NCBI RefSeq assembly: GCF_003570995.1
Contig: NZ_QXIY01000002.1
Span: 62,001 to 126,000, forward strand
Reading direction: 5' to 3'
Origin: Candidatus Cryosericum septentrionale
GTDB lineage: Bacteria > Caldisericota > Caldisericia > Cryosericales > Cryosericaceae
DNA: 64,000 bases
Positions 51,305 through 58,595 of the stretch are shown one piece after another. Below the pieces are notes generated by a model. That model saw only the letters and a list, made by a program, of their open reading frames with translations, ran no database searches and had not been told where the DNA came from. The stretch's first letter is position 1. Each line of letters begins with the position of its first letter. The translations under genes and the position numbers were made by a program.

Positions 51305-51335
51305 AGGCCGGCAGCTGTACGCTGCCGGCCTTTTT
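51305..51335 (+). terminator. Rho-independent terminator after oadB
   Basis: AGGCCGGCAGC (51305-51315) pairs with GCTGCCGGCCT (51321-51331) with a 5-base loop and is followed by TTTTG. It is a strong terminator of the decarboxylase operon. Confidence 0.9.
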
Positions 51336-51368
51336 GCTATTCTGGAGTGCGGAAGGCCCGGCCGGCGA

Positions 51369-51884
51369 TCAGGGCTGTGACTCAAATGCTTGCCGGACAG
51401 TCTCTGCGAGCTGGACGCCCTCGGTCACCAGCTCCTGGTCCGATGGGCGCACGGCCCTGGGGTCCGGGACGTACCCCAGTACTTCGCTATGCCCGACGAC
51501 GGAGGCTCCGCGCGCCATCAGCCGCTTCCCCAGCCGGGCGATGGTTCCCGGGTTGGCCGCAGTCCCGCCGACGGCGACGATGAACACTCTCTTGCCCTTG
51601 AGGACAGCATTATTGATGAACGTCGTGACGGCAGGAGCTGGGTTGCCGATCCAGACCGGCGTCATGACCACGACCGCTTCAAACGGTTCGACAGTGTAGT
51701 CGGGGTCCACCAGCGTCGTCCCCAGGCGAAGTAGGGTGGCGAGCAGGGCACGAAACATTCCGCCGTTCTCCATCCTGCGACTGTCCACCAGCTCCCGCAA
51801 GGTGCCTCCGGTCGCCTGTGCCAGTCCCCGGGCGATCTGTGCGGTCGACCCCTCACGGCTGTAGAACACGATGAGTGCCTTAAC
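51369..51884 (-). CDS. Flavodoxin-family protein A, start position occupied by GTT
   Basis: This is a flavodoxin-like FMN protein of about 171 residues: KALIVFYSREGST phosphate-binding loop at the start, MTPVWIGNPAPAV near 80 and VAVGGTAANPGT near 115. Aligned with its paralogue at 52294-52806, the position of Met1 is the codon GTT at 51882-51884, correctly spaced behind AGGGGG. The first standard start is GTG at 51869, but that would cut six residues of the loop strand. Either a rare GTT initiation is used or a mutation has weakened the start. It overlaps no other gene and follows the FMN-binding gene by 11 bases. Confidence 0.75.
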   Translation of the reverse strand, partial: VKALIVFYSREGSTAQIARGLAQATGGTLRELVDSRRMENGGMFRALLATLLRLGTTLVDPDYTVEPFEAVVVMTPVWIGNPAPAVTTFINNAVLKGKRVFIVAVGGTAANPGTIARLGKRLMARGASVVGHSEVLGYVPDPRAVRPSDQELVTEGVQLAETVRQAFESQP

Positions 51885-51895
51885 GCTACTACCCC

Positions 51896-52291
51896 CTAAG
51901 GGCGAGCGCCGAGAGCGTTGTCGATGGCCTTGAGCGTCACCTTCGTGCTGATCGTGGCACCCGAGACGGCATCGACTGAAAGCGACTGCGCCGTGACCAC
52001 CTCGGCGGCCAGCTTCGGGACTTCCGCGCCAGAGGGCTTTCCCACGTAGCTGACGTCAGTGATGCGGTGGTCCTGTACGACGACGCTCAGGCTGGCTGCT
52101 ACGTGCAGGACGCGGGCGCTGCCACGGTACGTGCCGTCTGCCAGCGAGGTAAGATTGAGGGGTGCAAGTACCAGCTTGTCGGCTCCTGCCTTGAGCATCC
52201 GGGGATAGACGCCGATGACCAAGGCGAAGAGGACGATGAGGATGACGAACGTGATGAGAAGACTCTTCAGAACGGTATTGACGAGGCGCAT
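51896..52291 (-). CDS. FMN-binding domain membrane protein
   Basis: This 131-residue protein has an N-terminal transmembrane anchor (residues 10-32, LLITFVILIVLFALVIGVYP) and one FMN_bind domain ending in DAVSGATISTK, the site where FMN is covalently attached to Thr in RnfG/NqrC/NosR-type proteins. The short form is typical of stand-alone electron carriers on the outer side of the membrane. The ATG at 52291 follows AGGAAG by seven bases; a TTG at 52297 overlaps the upstream stop. It sits between two flavodoxins. Confidence 0.9.
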   Translation of the reverse strand: MRLVNTVLKSLLITFVILIVLFALVIGVYPRMLKAGADKLVLAPLNLTSLADGTYRGSARVLHVAASLSVVVQDHRITDVSYVGKPSGAEVPKLAAEVVTAQSLSVDAVSGATISTKVTLKAIDNALGARP

Positions 52292-52293
52292 GG

Positions 52294-52806
52294 TCAATCT
52301 TCCTGATTGTGGGGCTCTCGGAGCACGTCTGCAAGACGTTGACCCGCTTTCTCGAGTTCCTCGGCTGTTGCTGAAGGGCCCGCCTTGCCGGAGGAGTTGA
52401 GGCCGTGGATGTGGTGGACGCCGATGACTTGGCCGCCTCGTGCCCGAGCCATCTGCTCCAGGCGGCTCGAGGTCGCAAGGTTTTCGCCGCTCTCGCCAAG
52501 TGCCACGATCAGGACCTTCTTGCCAGTCAGGTTGACCGTCCGCAGGAACGTGTTGGCCGCCGGGGCAGGGTTCCCGATCCAGATAGGGGTCATGATCACG
52601 ACGGTTTCGTAGCCCGAGACGTCATAGTCGGGGTTGACCAGGAGGGCGGACCTTCGAAACAGTGCAGCCATGGCGGCCACGAACAGGTTCGTCCGTGCGT
52701 TTGCGTCGACCAGTTCGCGCAGGGTTCCCCCCACGCCATGAGCCAGTGCAGTGGCCACGGTCCTCGTCGATCCACTTCTGCTGTAGTACACGACCAACGT
52801 CTGCAT
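52294..52806 (-). CDS. Flavodoxin-family protein B
   Basis: This 170-residue flavodoxin-like protein starts MQTLVVYYSRSGSTRTVA (FMN phosphate loop) and has VIMTPIWIGNPAPAAN and VALGESGENLAT. It is a clear paralogue of protein A, with matching motifs throughout. AAGGGGGTTTT precedes the ATG. The paralogues and the FMN-binding protein form a three-gene unit, probably an electron relay or flavin-dependent quinone/menaquinone-type reductase set. Confidence 0.93.
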   Translation of the reverse strand: MQTLVVYYSRSGSTRTVATALAHGVGGTLRELVDANARTNLFVAAMAALFRRSALLVNPDYDVSGYETVVIMTPIWIGNPAPAANTFLRTVNLTGKKVLIVALGESGENLATSSRLEQMARARGGQVIGVHHIHGLNSSGKAGPSATAEELEKAGQRLADVLREPHNQED

Positions 52807-52963
52807 AAAACCCCCTTATGCTCGATAGTGTGGAGTCTCTCTTTTGAGTATCGTCCCTCTACCATTATTATAGAGCCGCGCCGACCACGCGCAAGAAGTC
52901 GTCTCGTATGGCCCAAATGTTGCCGCCATGGGGTTCACGAGTATGATACTTGTTGGATGAATC

Positions 52964-53113
52964 GTGGCAGGCATTGCCGTGATGTTCGTTGTCTTCGGCA
53001 TGCTGGGGACGGTCACGGCAGCGGCCGGCTTCTTCATCCATCAGCTTCGGGATGCCGAAGAACTGCTTCCGGACGTCGTCGCGCCGGATGCGGCATGCGA
53101 GATCGCACACTGA
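52964..53113 (+). CDS. Small membrane protein before the class V aminotransferase
   Basis: This 49-codon ORF is upstream of the aminotransferase and in the same direction. From GTG 52964 it encodes a hydrophobic helix with VVFGMLGTVTAAAGFFIH, then an acidic tail LRDAEELLPDVVAPD. An in-frame stop at 52958 limits the start to 52964 or later (ATG at 52982). The RBS is weak (GGATGA). It may be a small membrane peptide translated with the downstream gene; no family was recognised. Confidence 0.45.
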   Translation: MAGIAVMFVVFGMLGTVTAAAGFFIHQLRDAEELLPDVVAPDAACEIAH

Positions 53114-53129
53114 CACACGGAGGACAATC

Positions 53130-54236
53130 ATGACAGAAGGGCAGGGACGGGTACCTTCCATCGTGCGGGACGAGCTGCCTCTGGCGGGCAGGCGTCTCCT
53201 GCTGGTCCCGGGACAGACACGCACTTCCGAAGAAGTTCTGCGGGCGTCTGCCACGTCGTTCGAGAGCTGGAGCGAGGTAGAGCGTGCGGATACCGAGTGT
53301 CGCGATGGGCTGACCCCTCTATTCGGAACCGAACAGGCCGGCATCGTCGTCGTTCCCGGAGCAGCATCCCTGGGCATGGAGGTAGCGGTCGTTGCAGCGT
53401 CACCTCCGGGTGCCGTCGTCCTGGTCCTCGTACACGGCCCGCAGGGTGATCACATCGCCTACGTCGTATCGCGTCGCGGCCGTGTCGCCGACATTCTCCG
53501 GGCGCAGGAAGGCGGCAGCGTCGACCCGAAGCTCCTGCGCGCGCGCCTGATCGAAACACGGCCGTCCGCCATCGTCGTGTCCCACGTGGACGCGGACAGC
53601 GGCATCGTCGCTCCGATCGACGACTATGCCGCGGTCGCCCGTGAGGTCGCGCCGGAGACGCTGCTGGTCGTGGACGGGACATGGGCGGCCAGCTGCATGC
53701 TCCAGCGCATGGACGACTGGCACGCCGACATCGTGTTCACGGACAGCGCCTCGACGCTGGGCGGGTGCTCGGGACTCATGCTGGCAGCGGTGAGCAGCCG
53801 CGTGAGCATGCGCAAGGTGCGGCATGACGCAGCCGCGTCACTCTACATCGAACTGGCCCGTTGGTCCTCCCCGACGGGAGCCGAGGTACCGCCGAGTCTC
53901 GTCTTTGCACTGCGCGCCGCCCTGCGCCGCATCTACGCCGAGGGCCTGTCGGCGCGGTTTGCGCGGTGCGACGGGGTCGCTCGTGGCTTCCAGGAGGAGG
54001 CTGCGGCGCATGGGTTCCGTGTCGTGGCACCACCCGGGCATGAGGCCGCGACACTGACGGCTCTGAGGCCGCCGGCGGGGGTAGATGTCCAGGAGCTGCA
54101 CGCAGCGCTGGAGCGCCACGGCGTCGACGTGGGCATGGGGTCCGCAGGCCTGATTGTTGCGCATACGGGTGACACCAGCCCTAACGACCTCCAGCGCTTC
54201 TGGCACGCCGTGGAGGCACTGCACCTGCAGACGTAG
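53130..54236 (+). CDS. Class V aminotransferase-fold protein lacking the PLP lysine
   Basis: This 368-residue protein is related to alanine-glyoxylate/serine-pyruvate aminotransferases. LVPGQTRTSEEVL, DIVFTDSASTLGGCSGL and LYIELARWSSP followed by FALRAALRRIYAEGL align with the family. At the PLP-lysine position the usual S-Q-K-x-L-G is S-A-S-T-L-G, so Lys is replaced by Ser at about residue 208. The GSGT phosphate-binding segment reads GAAS and the HxETSTG motif reads HVDADSG. The conserved PLP Asp (VVDGTW, about 182) remains. It probably has lost transamination and may bind a ligand or act structurally. CGGAGGACAATC precedes the ATG at 53130. Confidence 0.75.
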   Translation: MTEGQGRVPSIVRDELPLAGRRLLLVPGQTRTSEEVLRASATSFESWSEVERADTECRDGLTPLFGTEQAGIVVVPGAASLGMEVAVVAASPPGAVVLVLVHGPQGDHIAYVVSRRGRVADILRAQEGGSVDPKLLRARLIETRPSAIVVSHVDADSGIVAPIDDYAAVAREVAPETLLVVDGTWAASCMLQRMDDWHADIVFTDSASTLGGCSGLMLAAVSSRVSMRKVRHDAAASLYIELARWSSPTGAEVPPSLVFALRAALRRIYAEGLSARFARCDGVARGFQEEAAAHGFRVVAPPGHEAATLTALRPPAGVDVQELHAALERHGVDVGMGSAGLIVAHTGDTSPNDLQRFWHAVEALHLQT

Positions 54237-54260
54237 CGGTACCGGAACAGGTGAGCCGGC

Positions 54261-55115
54261 TCAATCGGTGATGGTACGCTGCTTCCGCTGACTGGACGGC
54301 AAGCCCAGGGATAGGGCGTGCACCGGGCAGACGGCGACGCAATCGCTGCACCGGATGCACTCGGGGTCGCCAGGATGGACCGACGGGTCCACGCCCATCT
54401 TGCAGACGTCTGTACAGTCGCCGCAGTGCGTGCAGGTATCCTCGTTCAACGTCAGCTGTACGAAGCTGACACGGTTGAACAGCCCATAGATGGCACCCAG
54501 CGGGCAGACGAACCGGCAGAAGGGGCGGGACACGACGACCGACGCAGCCACTGTCGCGACAAGAATGCTTGCTTTCCAGGCAAACAGCCATCCTGCGGCA
54601 CCTCGCAATGATGCGTTCAGGGCAAGCAGGGGAAGGGCAGCCTCCAGCGTTCCTGCGGGACACACCAGCTTGCAGAACCATGGGTCGCCGACGCCAAACC
54701 GGTCGCGAACCAGCAGGGGCATGAGGACGACGAGGATGGCCAGCACGGCATACTTCAGATAGCGGAGGCGTGTCGGGCCGATACGCACCTTGCGCGAGTG
54801 GATGCGGTACAGCACTTCCTGGATCAGGCCAAAGGGACATAGCCATCCACACACCAGGCGCCCCAGCACGACGCCGAAGAGCCCGATGAGCCCGGCGACG
54901 TACAGCGAGATGCGGTCGCTCGCGCGGTTGAAGACTGCCTGCAGCGAGCCGATCGGGCATGAGCCCCAGGCACCAGGACACGAGTAGCAGTTGAGCCCTG
55001 GGACACACACGGCCTTGCTGGAACCGCGCCAGACGCGGCCGCGCAGGAACCCGGCGAACCATGAGTTCTGGAGGACAGCGGTGACAGCTTGAAATGCGGT
55101 CCTGCGCGAGCTCAT
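54261..55115 (-). CDS. NapH/MauN-type polyferredoxin membrane protein
   Basis: This 284-residue membrane protein has about five helices (70-92, 120-138, 175-195 clearest) and cysteine-rich loops: YSCPGAWGSCPIG, CGWLCPFG, FCKLVCPAG and FCRFVCPLG. The C-terminus has two [4Fe-4S] clusters, CTHCGDCTDVCKMG and CIRCSDCVAVCPVH. This is the layout of NapH-like quinol dehydrogenase/polyferredoxin proteins that pass electrons across the membrane. It is followed upstream on the same strand by a CXXC peptide and a TlpA-like protein. Confidence 0.9.
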   Translation of the reverse strand: MSSRRTAFQAVTAVLQNSWFAGFLRGRVWRGSSKAVCVPGLNCYSCPGAWGSCPIGSLQAVFNRASDRISLYVAGLIGLFGVVLGRLVCGWLCPFGLIQEVLYRIHSRKVRIGPTRLRYLKYAVLAILVVLMPLLVRDRFGVGDPWFCKLVCPAGTLEAALPLLALNASLRGAAGWLFAWKASILVATVAASVVVSRPFCRFVCPLGAIYGLFNRVSFVQLTLNEDTCTHCGDCTDVCKMGVDPSVHPGDPECIRCSDCVAVCPVHALSLGLPSSQRKQRTITD

Positions 55116-55119
55116 ACGC

Positions 55120-55263
55120 CTACCCGATGCCGATGCACTGAAGGCATACGTTGATGGCCTTGTTGACGACCGTGTGGACCTCGCCGTTCATGGCGCCAAG
55201 GACGATACCGGCGATGGCGAGGACCAGCAGGGCGACGCGCAAGAGTCTGAGGCGTGTGTTCAC
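55120..55263 (-). CDS. CD1871A-family CXXC-motif small protein
   Basis: This 47-residue protein starts at a GTG (55263). An N-terminal hydrophobic helix, LRLLRVALLVLAIAGIVLGA, is followed by NGEVHTVVNKAINVCLQCIGIG, the conserved CXXC tail of the CD1871A family. Such genes lie between polyferredoxin and TlpA-like genes in anaerobic bacteria. The CXXC pair may accept electrons from the polyferredoxin. It starts four bases from the TlpA stop and ends four bases before the polyferredoxin start. Confidence 0.85.
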   Translation of the reverse strand: MNTRLRLLRVALLVLAIAGIVLGAMNGEVHTVVNKAINVCLQCIGIG

Positions 55264-55267
55264 TATG

Positions 55268-55711
55268 CTACGACCCGGCGGGAAGGTTGGCCAGCTCGCC
55301 CCGGATGATGCTCACCCACTGGGCCTTAGTGCGTGAGCCGGTCAGCACCTCGCCCAGCAGGGTCCCGGTGCGGTCGACGAAGAAGGTCGTCGGCACGACG
55401 CTGACGTTGGCCAGCATCTCGGTCGTGATGGAACGATCCGGGATGGCGTTTCTATAGGTGACGCCTGTCGAGCCTGTCAGCTGACGCGCCGTGGCCTGGT
55501 TCGCCGCATCCGGCGTGTCGGCGATGACACCCAGGATAGCAAAGTCGGTGGCGGGGAACTCCGCTGGGAGCTGCGCCAGGTCAGGTATCTCGCGGATGCA
55601 GGGGCCGCAGAAGGTCCCCCAGACGTTGACCATGGTCAGGCGCTGGTTCGCGAAGAAGCTGTTGTCGACGATGCGTCCGGTCAGGTCGCTGGCGCTGAAG
55701 GGCTGGACCAC
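55268..55711 (-). CDS. TlpA-like thioredoxin-fold protein, N-terminus interrupted
   Basis: This 147-residue thioredoxin-fold protein has the active site WGTFCGPCIREIP near residues 31-43 and the cis-Pro segment VVPTTFFVDRTG. Enzymes of this type reduce extracytoplasmic disulfides and need a signal peptide or lipobox, which is absent. Directly upstream in frame, after a TAA at 55712-55714, lies a Thr/Ser/Pro/Gly linker preceded by a Cys, like a lipoprotein linker. It too is cut off by a stop. The GTG at 55711 with a poor RBS may still be used, or the gene has lost its export signal. Confidence 0.7.
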   Translation of the reverse strand: MVQPFSASDLTGRIVDNSFFANQRLTMVNVWGTFCGPCIREIPDLAQLPAEFPATDFAILGVIADTPDAANQATARQLTGSTGVTYRNAIPDRSITTEMLANVSVVPTTFFVDRTGTLLGEVLTGSRTKAQWVSIIRGELANLPAGS

Positions 55712-55799
55712 TTACCCGGTGCCCAGCGTGTCGGGTCCGGTCGACGTACTCGTGCCGGGTGTTGTCCGCTTGGCGTCGCACCTTCAACCGATGATGCAG

Positions 55800-56348
55800 T
55801 CAGGCGTTATGTCCGTCCTTGACCAGCGACGCGAGCACGGCTTCGTACGTCTCCAGGGTGGCCCGGTCGTAGCAGATGCAGGTGACGTGCTCGGGCAGGA
55901 GGTGCCCATCCAGCCACGCGAGGATGGTCCGCAGGGCAACGCGTGTCGCCTGTTCCAGGGGATACCCGTACACGCCGGTGCTGATCGCGGGGAAGGCGAT
56001 GGTTGCTAGGCTGTTCGCCTCGGCCAACTCGAGGCACGACCGGTATGCGCCGGCCAGCAGCACCTCCTCACCGTGCGTGCCGCCGTGCCACACAGGGCCG
56101 ACCGTATGGATCACGTACCGTGCGGGCAGGCGATACCCGCTGGTCAGCTTCGCCTGACCAGTTGTGCATCCGTGCAGGGTCCGACACTCGGCCAGCAGGT
56201 CGGGTCCTGCGGCGGCGTGGATGGCGCCGTCGACGCCACCCCCGCCCAGCAGCGACTCGTTGGCAGCGTTGACGATGACATCGCCCTTGAAGTGGGTGAT
56301 GTCCCCAAGTTCCAGTGTTATCCCGCTGATCCCTTCATTCCTGTGCAT
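55800..56348 (-). CDS. Macro-domain ADP-ribose hydrolase
   Basis: This 182-residue macro domain has GDITHFKGDVIVNAANESLL with the GGGGVDGAIHAAAG loop and STGVYGYPLEQA. This is the MacroD-type pattern of enzymes that hydrolyse O-acetyl-ADP-ribose and remove ADP-ribose from Asp/Glu. Length is typical. AAGGGAGGT lies about nine bases before the ATG at 56348. It is upstream of the TlpA-like remnant on the same strand. Confidence 0.95.
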   Translation of the reverse strand: MHRNEGISGITLELGDITHFKGDVIVNAANESLLGGGGVDGAIHAAAGPDLLAECRTLHGCTTGQAKLTSGYRLPARYVIHTVGPVWHGGTHGEEVLLAGAYRSCLELAEANSLATIAFPAISTGVYGYPLEQATRVALRTILAWLDGHLLPEHVTCICYDRATLETYEAVLASLVKDGHNA

Positions 56349-56413
56349 GTGGCGTTTACCTCCCTTCCGTGTCTATGCTTCATCATACGCCGCCCCTCTG
56401 GTCAGGCAACGTC

Positions 56414-57043
56414 TCCTTTGGGGTCAGCTGGTAATGATGGCCTCAAGTGGTACATTCGTGTCGGCGGCGTCTACCCCGGGGCACTGTCAACAGGAAAGCA
56501 GAAGATGGCGCCAGTGCGGGCAACACGACCTTGCACGGCATACGCGGGAGAGGTACTATGAGATGAGATCCTTCCGGGGAGGTTAGCTGATGATGGCAAG
56601 GCGCTGGTTGCTGGTCGTCCTCTGTGGGGTGATCGTGGTCACCCTGGTCACGATGCTCGTGTTCCGCGAGTTCGACTTTGGAACCTCCCTTCCCGGCGGA
56701 TTTCCCAACAACGTCCCGATCGTCCCCGGTACCATCACGTCCTGCAAGACGGCGCGGAGTGACGACCTGGTGCGCGTCGTCGAGATCCACATCCAGTCCG
56801 ACCTTCCCTTCCAGGACGTCGTGCAGTTCTATCGCACCGCGTTCGCCACTGGTGCGACGGAGCACTAGAATGTCCCCGAGTTCCCCCTGTCCGGCCCCGA
56901 CGCCACGGAGACGTCCAGCAATGCCCTCTTCGGCAAGAACACGGTCGTCGTGATGATCAACGCTACGGGAGCGACCACGAGTGTGCTGGTCCAGGTCCGG
57001 GGCACGTCCATCTTTACGTTGCCGCGCCAGTGACCCCAAAGGA
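56414..57043. mobile_element. 630-bp unit with 13-bp terminal inverted repeats
   Basis: TCCTTTGGGGTCA at 56414-56426 is repeated in exact inverted form at 57031-57043. The unit encloses a 148-codon gene that is interrupted by a TAG, and its final TGA is part of the right end. No transposase is inside, so it could be a non-autonomous element, or the two ends may be dispersed-repeat copies by chance. The left end continues into TGGGGTCAGCTGGTAAT, which is also found at 17381. Confidence 0.45.
56590..57033 (+). pseudogene. Membrane-anchored protein gene interrupted by an in-frame TAG
   Basis: The reading frame begins with ATG 56590 behind GGGGAGG and codes for a hydrophobic anchor (WLLVVLCGVIVVTLVTMLVF) and an extracytoplasmic part with VVEIHIQSDLPFQDVVQFYR. 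A TAG at 56866-56868 ends it after 92 codons. The same frame continues without further stops for 54 more codons (NVPEFPLSGPDATE..., then VVVMINATGATTSVLVQVR, ending LPRQ) to TGA at 57031-57033. The downstream part has coding character, so a single nonsense change is likely. No family was recognised. Confidence 0.7.
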
Positions 57044-57130
57044 ATCTTGCCGTGCGGGCGGCGCCACCTATACTTGACTCCGGAAGCAGGGATTCGGCCG
57101 ACAAGCCGCAGGGCGGCAAAGGAGAGTACC

Positions 57131-57697
57131 ATGGGACTAATCGCGAAGAACGAGGTTGGAGAGAAGGGAGTCATCCCTGCGGGGACGCATGTCGCACGTT
57201 GTTACGGTATCATCGATCTGGGGGCGCAGTACTCTGAGAAGTTCGGAAGATGGGCGAACAAGGTCATGGTTCAGTTTGAGCTGCCCACAGACCTGACGGA
57301 TGACGGGCGTCCCTCCATCATCTCCAAGAAGTACACCCTGAGCCTCAACGACAAGGCCAGCCTGAGGAAGGACCTGGAGTCGTGGCTTGGCCGTCCTGTC
57401 ACGGCCAAAGAAGAACGCGACGGGTTTGCCCTTGGTTCGATGCTGGGCGCTGTCTGTTTGCTCTCGATCCTCCACGGCGAGAACGCCGAGAAGACATATG
57501 CATATATAGCAGGCGTAATGAGCGTTCCCGAGGGTATGGTTGTCCCCGACGCTGTTAACCCTGTGGTCCTGTACGATATCGACAACGGCGAAGATGCGGT
57601 CTACGCCAAGCTGCCCGACTGGGTCAAGAACCTCATCCAGCAGAGCAGGGAGTTCAAGAGGGACGAAGAGCCGGCCGAGACGCAAGCCAACGAGTAA
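57131..57697 (+). CDS. Phage-like protein (phage replication/ssDNA-associated family type)
   Basis: This 188-residue protein resembles a family common in phage early regions. The pattern is AGTHVARCYGIIDLGAQYSE, KVMVQFELPTD, ISKKYTLSLNDKASLRKDLE, SWLGRPVTAKE, GSMLGAVCLLSILHG and YAYIAGVMSVPEGM. Family members are phage proteins of uncertain role, often near recombination or replication genes. AAAGGAGAGTACC directly precedes the ATG. No other phage genes are nearby, so this is an orphan remnant or a domesticated gene. It lies 97 bases after the interrupted gene. Confidence 0.75.
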   Translation: MGLIAKNEVGEKGVIPAGTHVARCYGIIDLGAQYSEKFGRWANKVMVQFELPTDLTDDGRPSIISKKYTLSLNDKASLRKDLESWLGRPVTAKEERDGFALGSMLGAVCLLSILHGENAEKTYAYIAGVMSVPEGMVVPDAVNPVVLYDIDNGEDAVYAKLPDWVKNLIQQSREFKRDEEPAETQANE

Positions 57698-57752
57698 GCT
57701 CCTTGTCTCAAGGGTTCTGAGGGTTCCTGTTCTGCCGGGTCGGATAGCACCA

Positions 57753-58322
57753 CTAGCCGATAATCAGATCCTCAAGAGACCGCTTTGGAACATGATGGGT
57801 TTCTTCGGCATCTCTCCAGTATTTGATGTCTCCACTCGCAGGGACAGGCTCAATGACAACGTGCTCCTTTGGCTTGCCGAGGGCTAGAACGAACACGATT
57901 TCATACGTGTCGGGGATGCTGAGCGCCTGTTTGAGAATGAGTTTGTTGACTGAAGCAATGATACAGCCGCCAAGACCCTTTTCTGCCGCTCCAAGGAGAA
58001 TGCTCTGGGAACAAATGCCGGCATCCCAGTTGAAATTCGTAGAAATCTCCTTGTCTGCAAGCACGATGATATATGCTGAAGGGCGCTCTCCGACAGACGG
58101 TCCGCTCCAATCCTTGAGGTAATCAGCCCAGGCAAGGGTCGGGAATATCAGTGCATTCTTTTCTCTTGCGCAGGAAAGCATGTACCGCAGAGGTTGTTTG
58201 TTCGAGGCAGAAGCGGATAGTCTTGCAAGGTCGACAAGTTTCCTCAGCGTCTGGCAGTCTACCTCAACATCTTCGTGGAACCTGCGGTAACTCCTGTTCT
58301 TCAGAACCAGATCCTTCAACAT
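57753..58322 (-). CDS. Nitroreductase-family protein
   Basis: This 189-residue FMN-dependent nitroreductase-like protein shows LKNRSYRRFHEDVEV (phosphate-binding Arg-Ser-x-Arg), SASNKQPLRYML, WDAGICSQSILLGAAEKGLGGCII and FVLALGKPKE. The ATG at 58322 has AGGAGG six bases upstream. The longer ORF to 58535 runs through REP-like repeats and is not the gene. Nitroreductases reduce flavins, nitro compounds or quinones; the substrate is open. It diverges from the TetR gene. Confidence 0.93.
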   Translation of the reverse strand: MLKDLVLKNRSYRRFHEDVEVDCQTLRKLVDLARLSASASNKQPLRYMLSCAREKNALIFPTLAWADYLKDWSGPSVGERPSAYIIVLADKEISTNFNWDAGICSQSILLGAAEKGLGGCIIASVNKLILKQALSIPDTYEIVFVLALGKPKEHVVIEPVPASGDIKYWRDAEETHHVPKRSLEDLIIG

Positions 58323-58463
58323 GGCAGCCTCCTGTCCATCATCCTTTCTTGCTTCCAAGTCAATTGCAGCCTGCTTCTTCCACACGTCACGGGCAGCCTT
58401 ATTGTACACGTTTCTGCGAAATGACGCCATGCACGGGGTGGCGGTCATGAGCGCCAATTCGTC

Positions 58464-58525
58464 ATTCCCGCGTATGCGGGAATCCATCCTCGGTTCAACG
58501 CATAGGTTCCCGCCTTCGCGGGAAC
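58464..58525. repeat. Pair of REP-like palindromes before the TetR gene
   Basis: ATTCCCGCG-TA-TGCGGGAAT (58464-58483) and GTTCCCGCC-TT-CGCGGGAAC (58506-58525) belong to the palindrome family seen at 13.1, 14.4 and 17.4 kb. They lie between the divergent nitroreductase and TetR genes. Confidence 0.8.
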
Positions 58526-58558
58526 GACGAACCATATTCCAACTGTGAAACTCACCTG

Positions 58559-58586
58559 TTGTTTCTCACGCGATACAGCATACACT
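58559..58586 (+). promoter_or_regulatory. Probable promoter of the TetR-ABC operon
   Basis: TTGTTT (58559-58564) and TACACT (58581-58586) are spaced 16 bases. The predicted start point would be near 58593, within the adjacent inverted repeat, so repressor binding would block initiation. Confidence 0.5.
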
Positions 58587-58595
58587 GACCTATCG

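Noticed and set aside
56866..56868. TAG as a pyrrolysine or other sense codon
   Set aside because: Several intact genes in the window end with TAG (for example pyrG, the HU gene and the molybdopterin large subunit), so TAG is a normal stop here; no pyl genes are seen.
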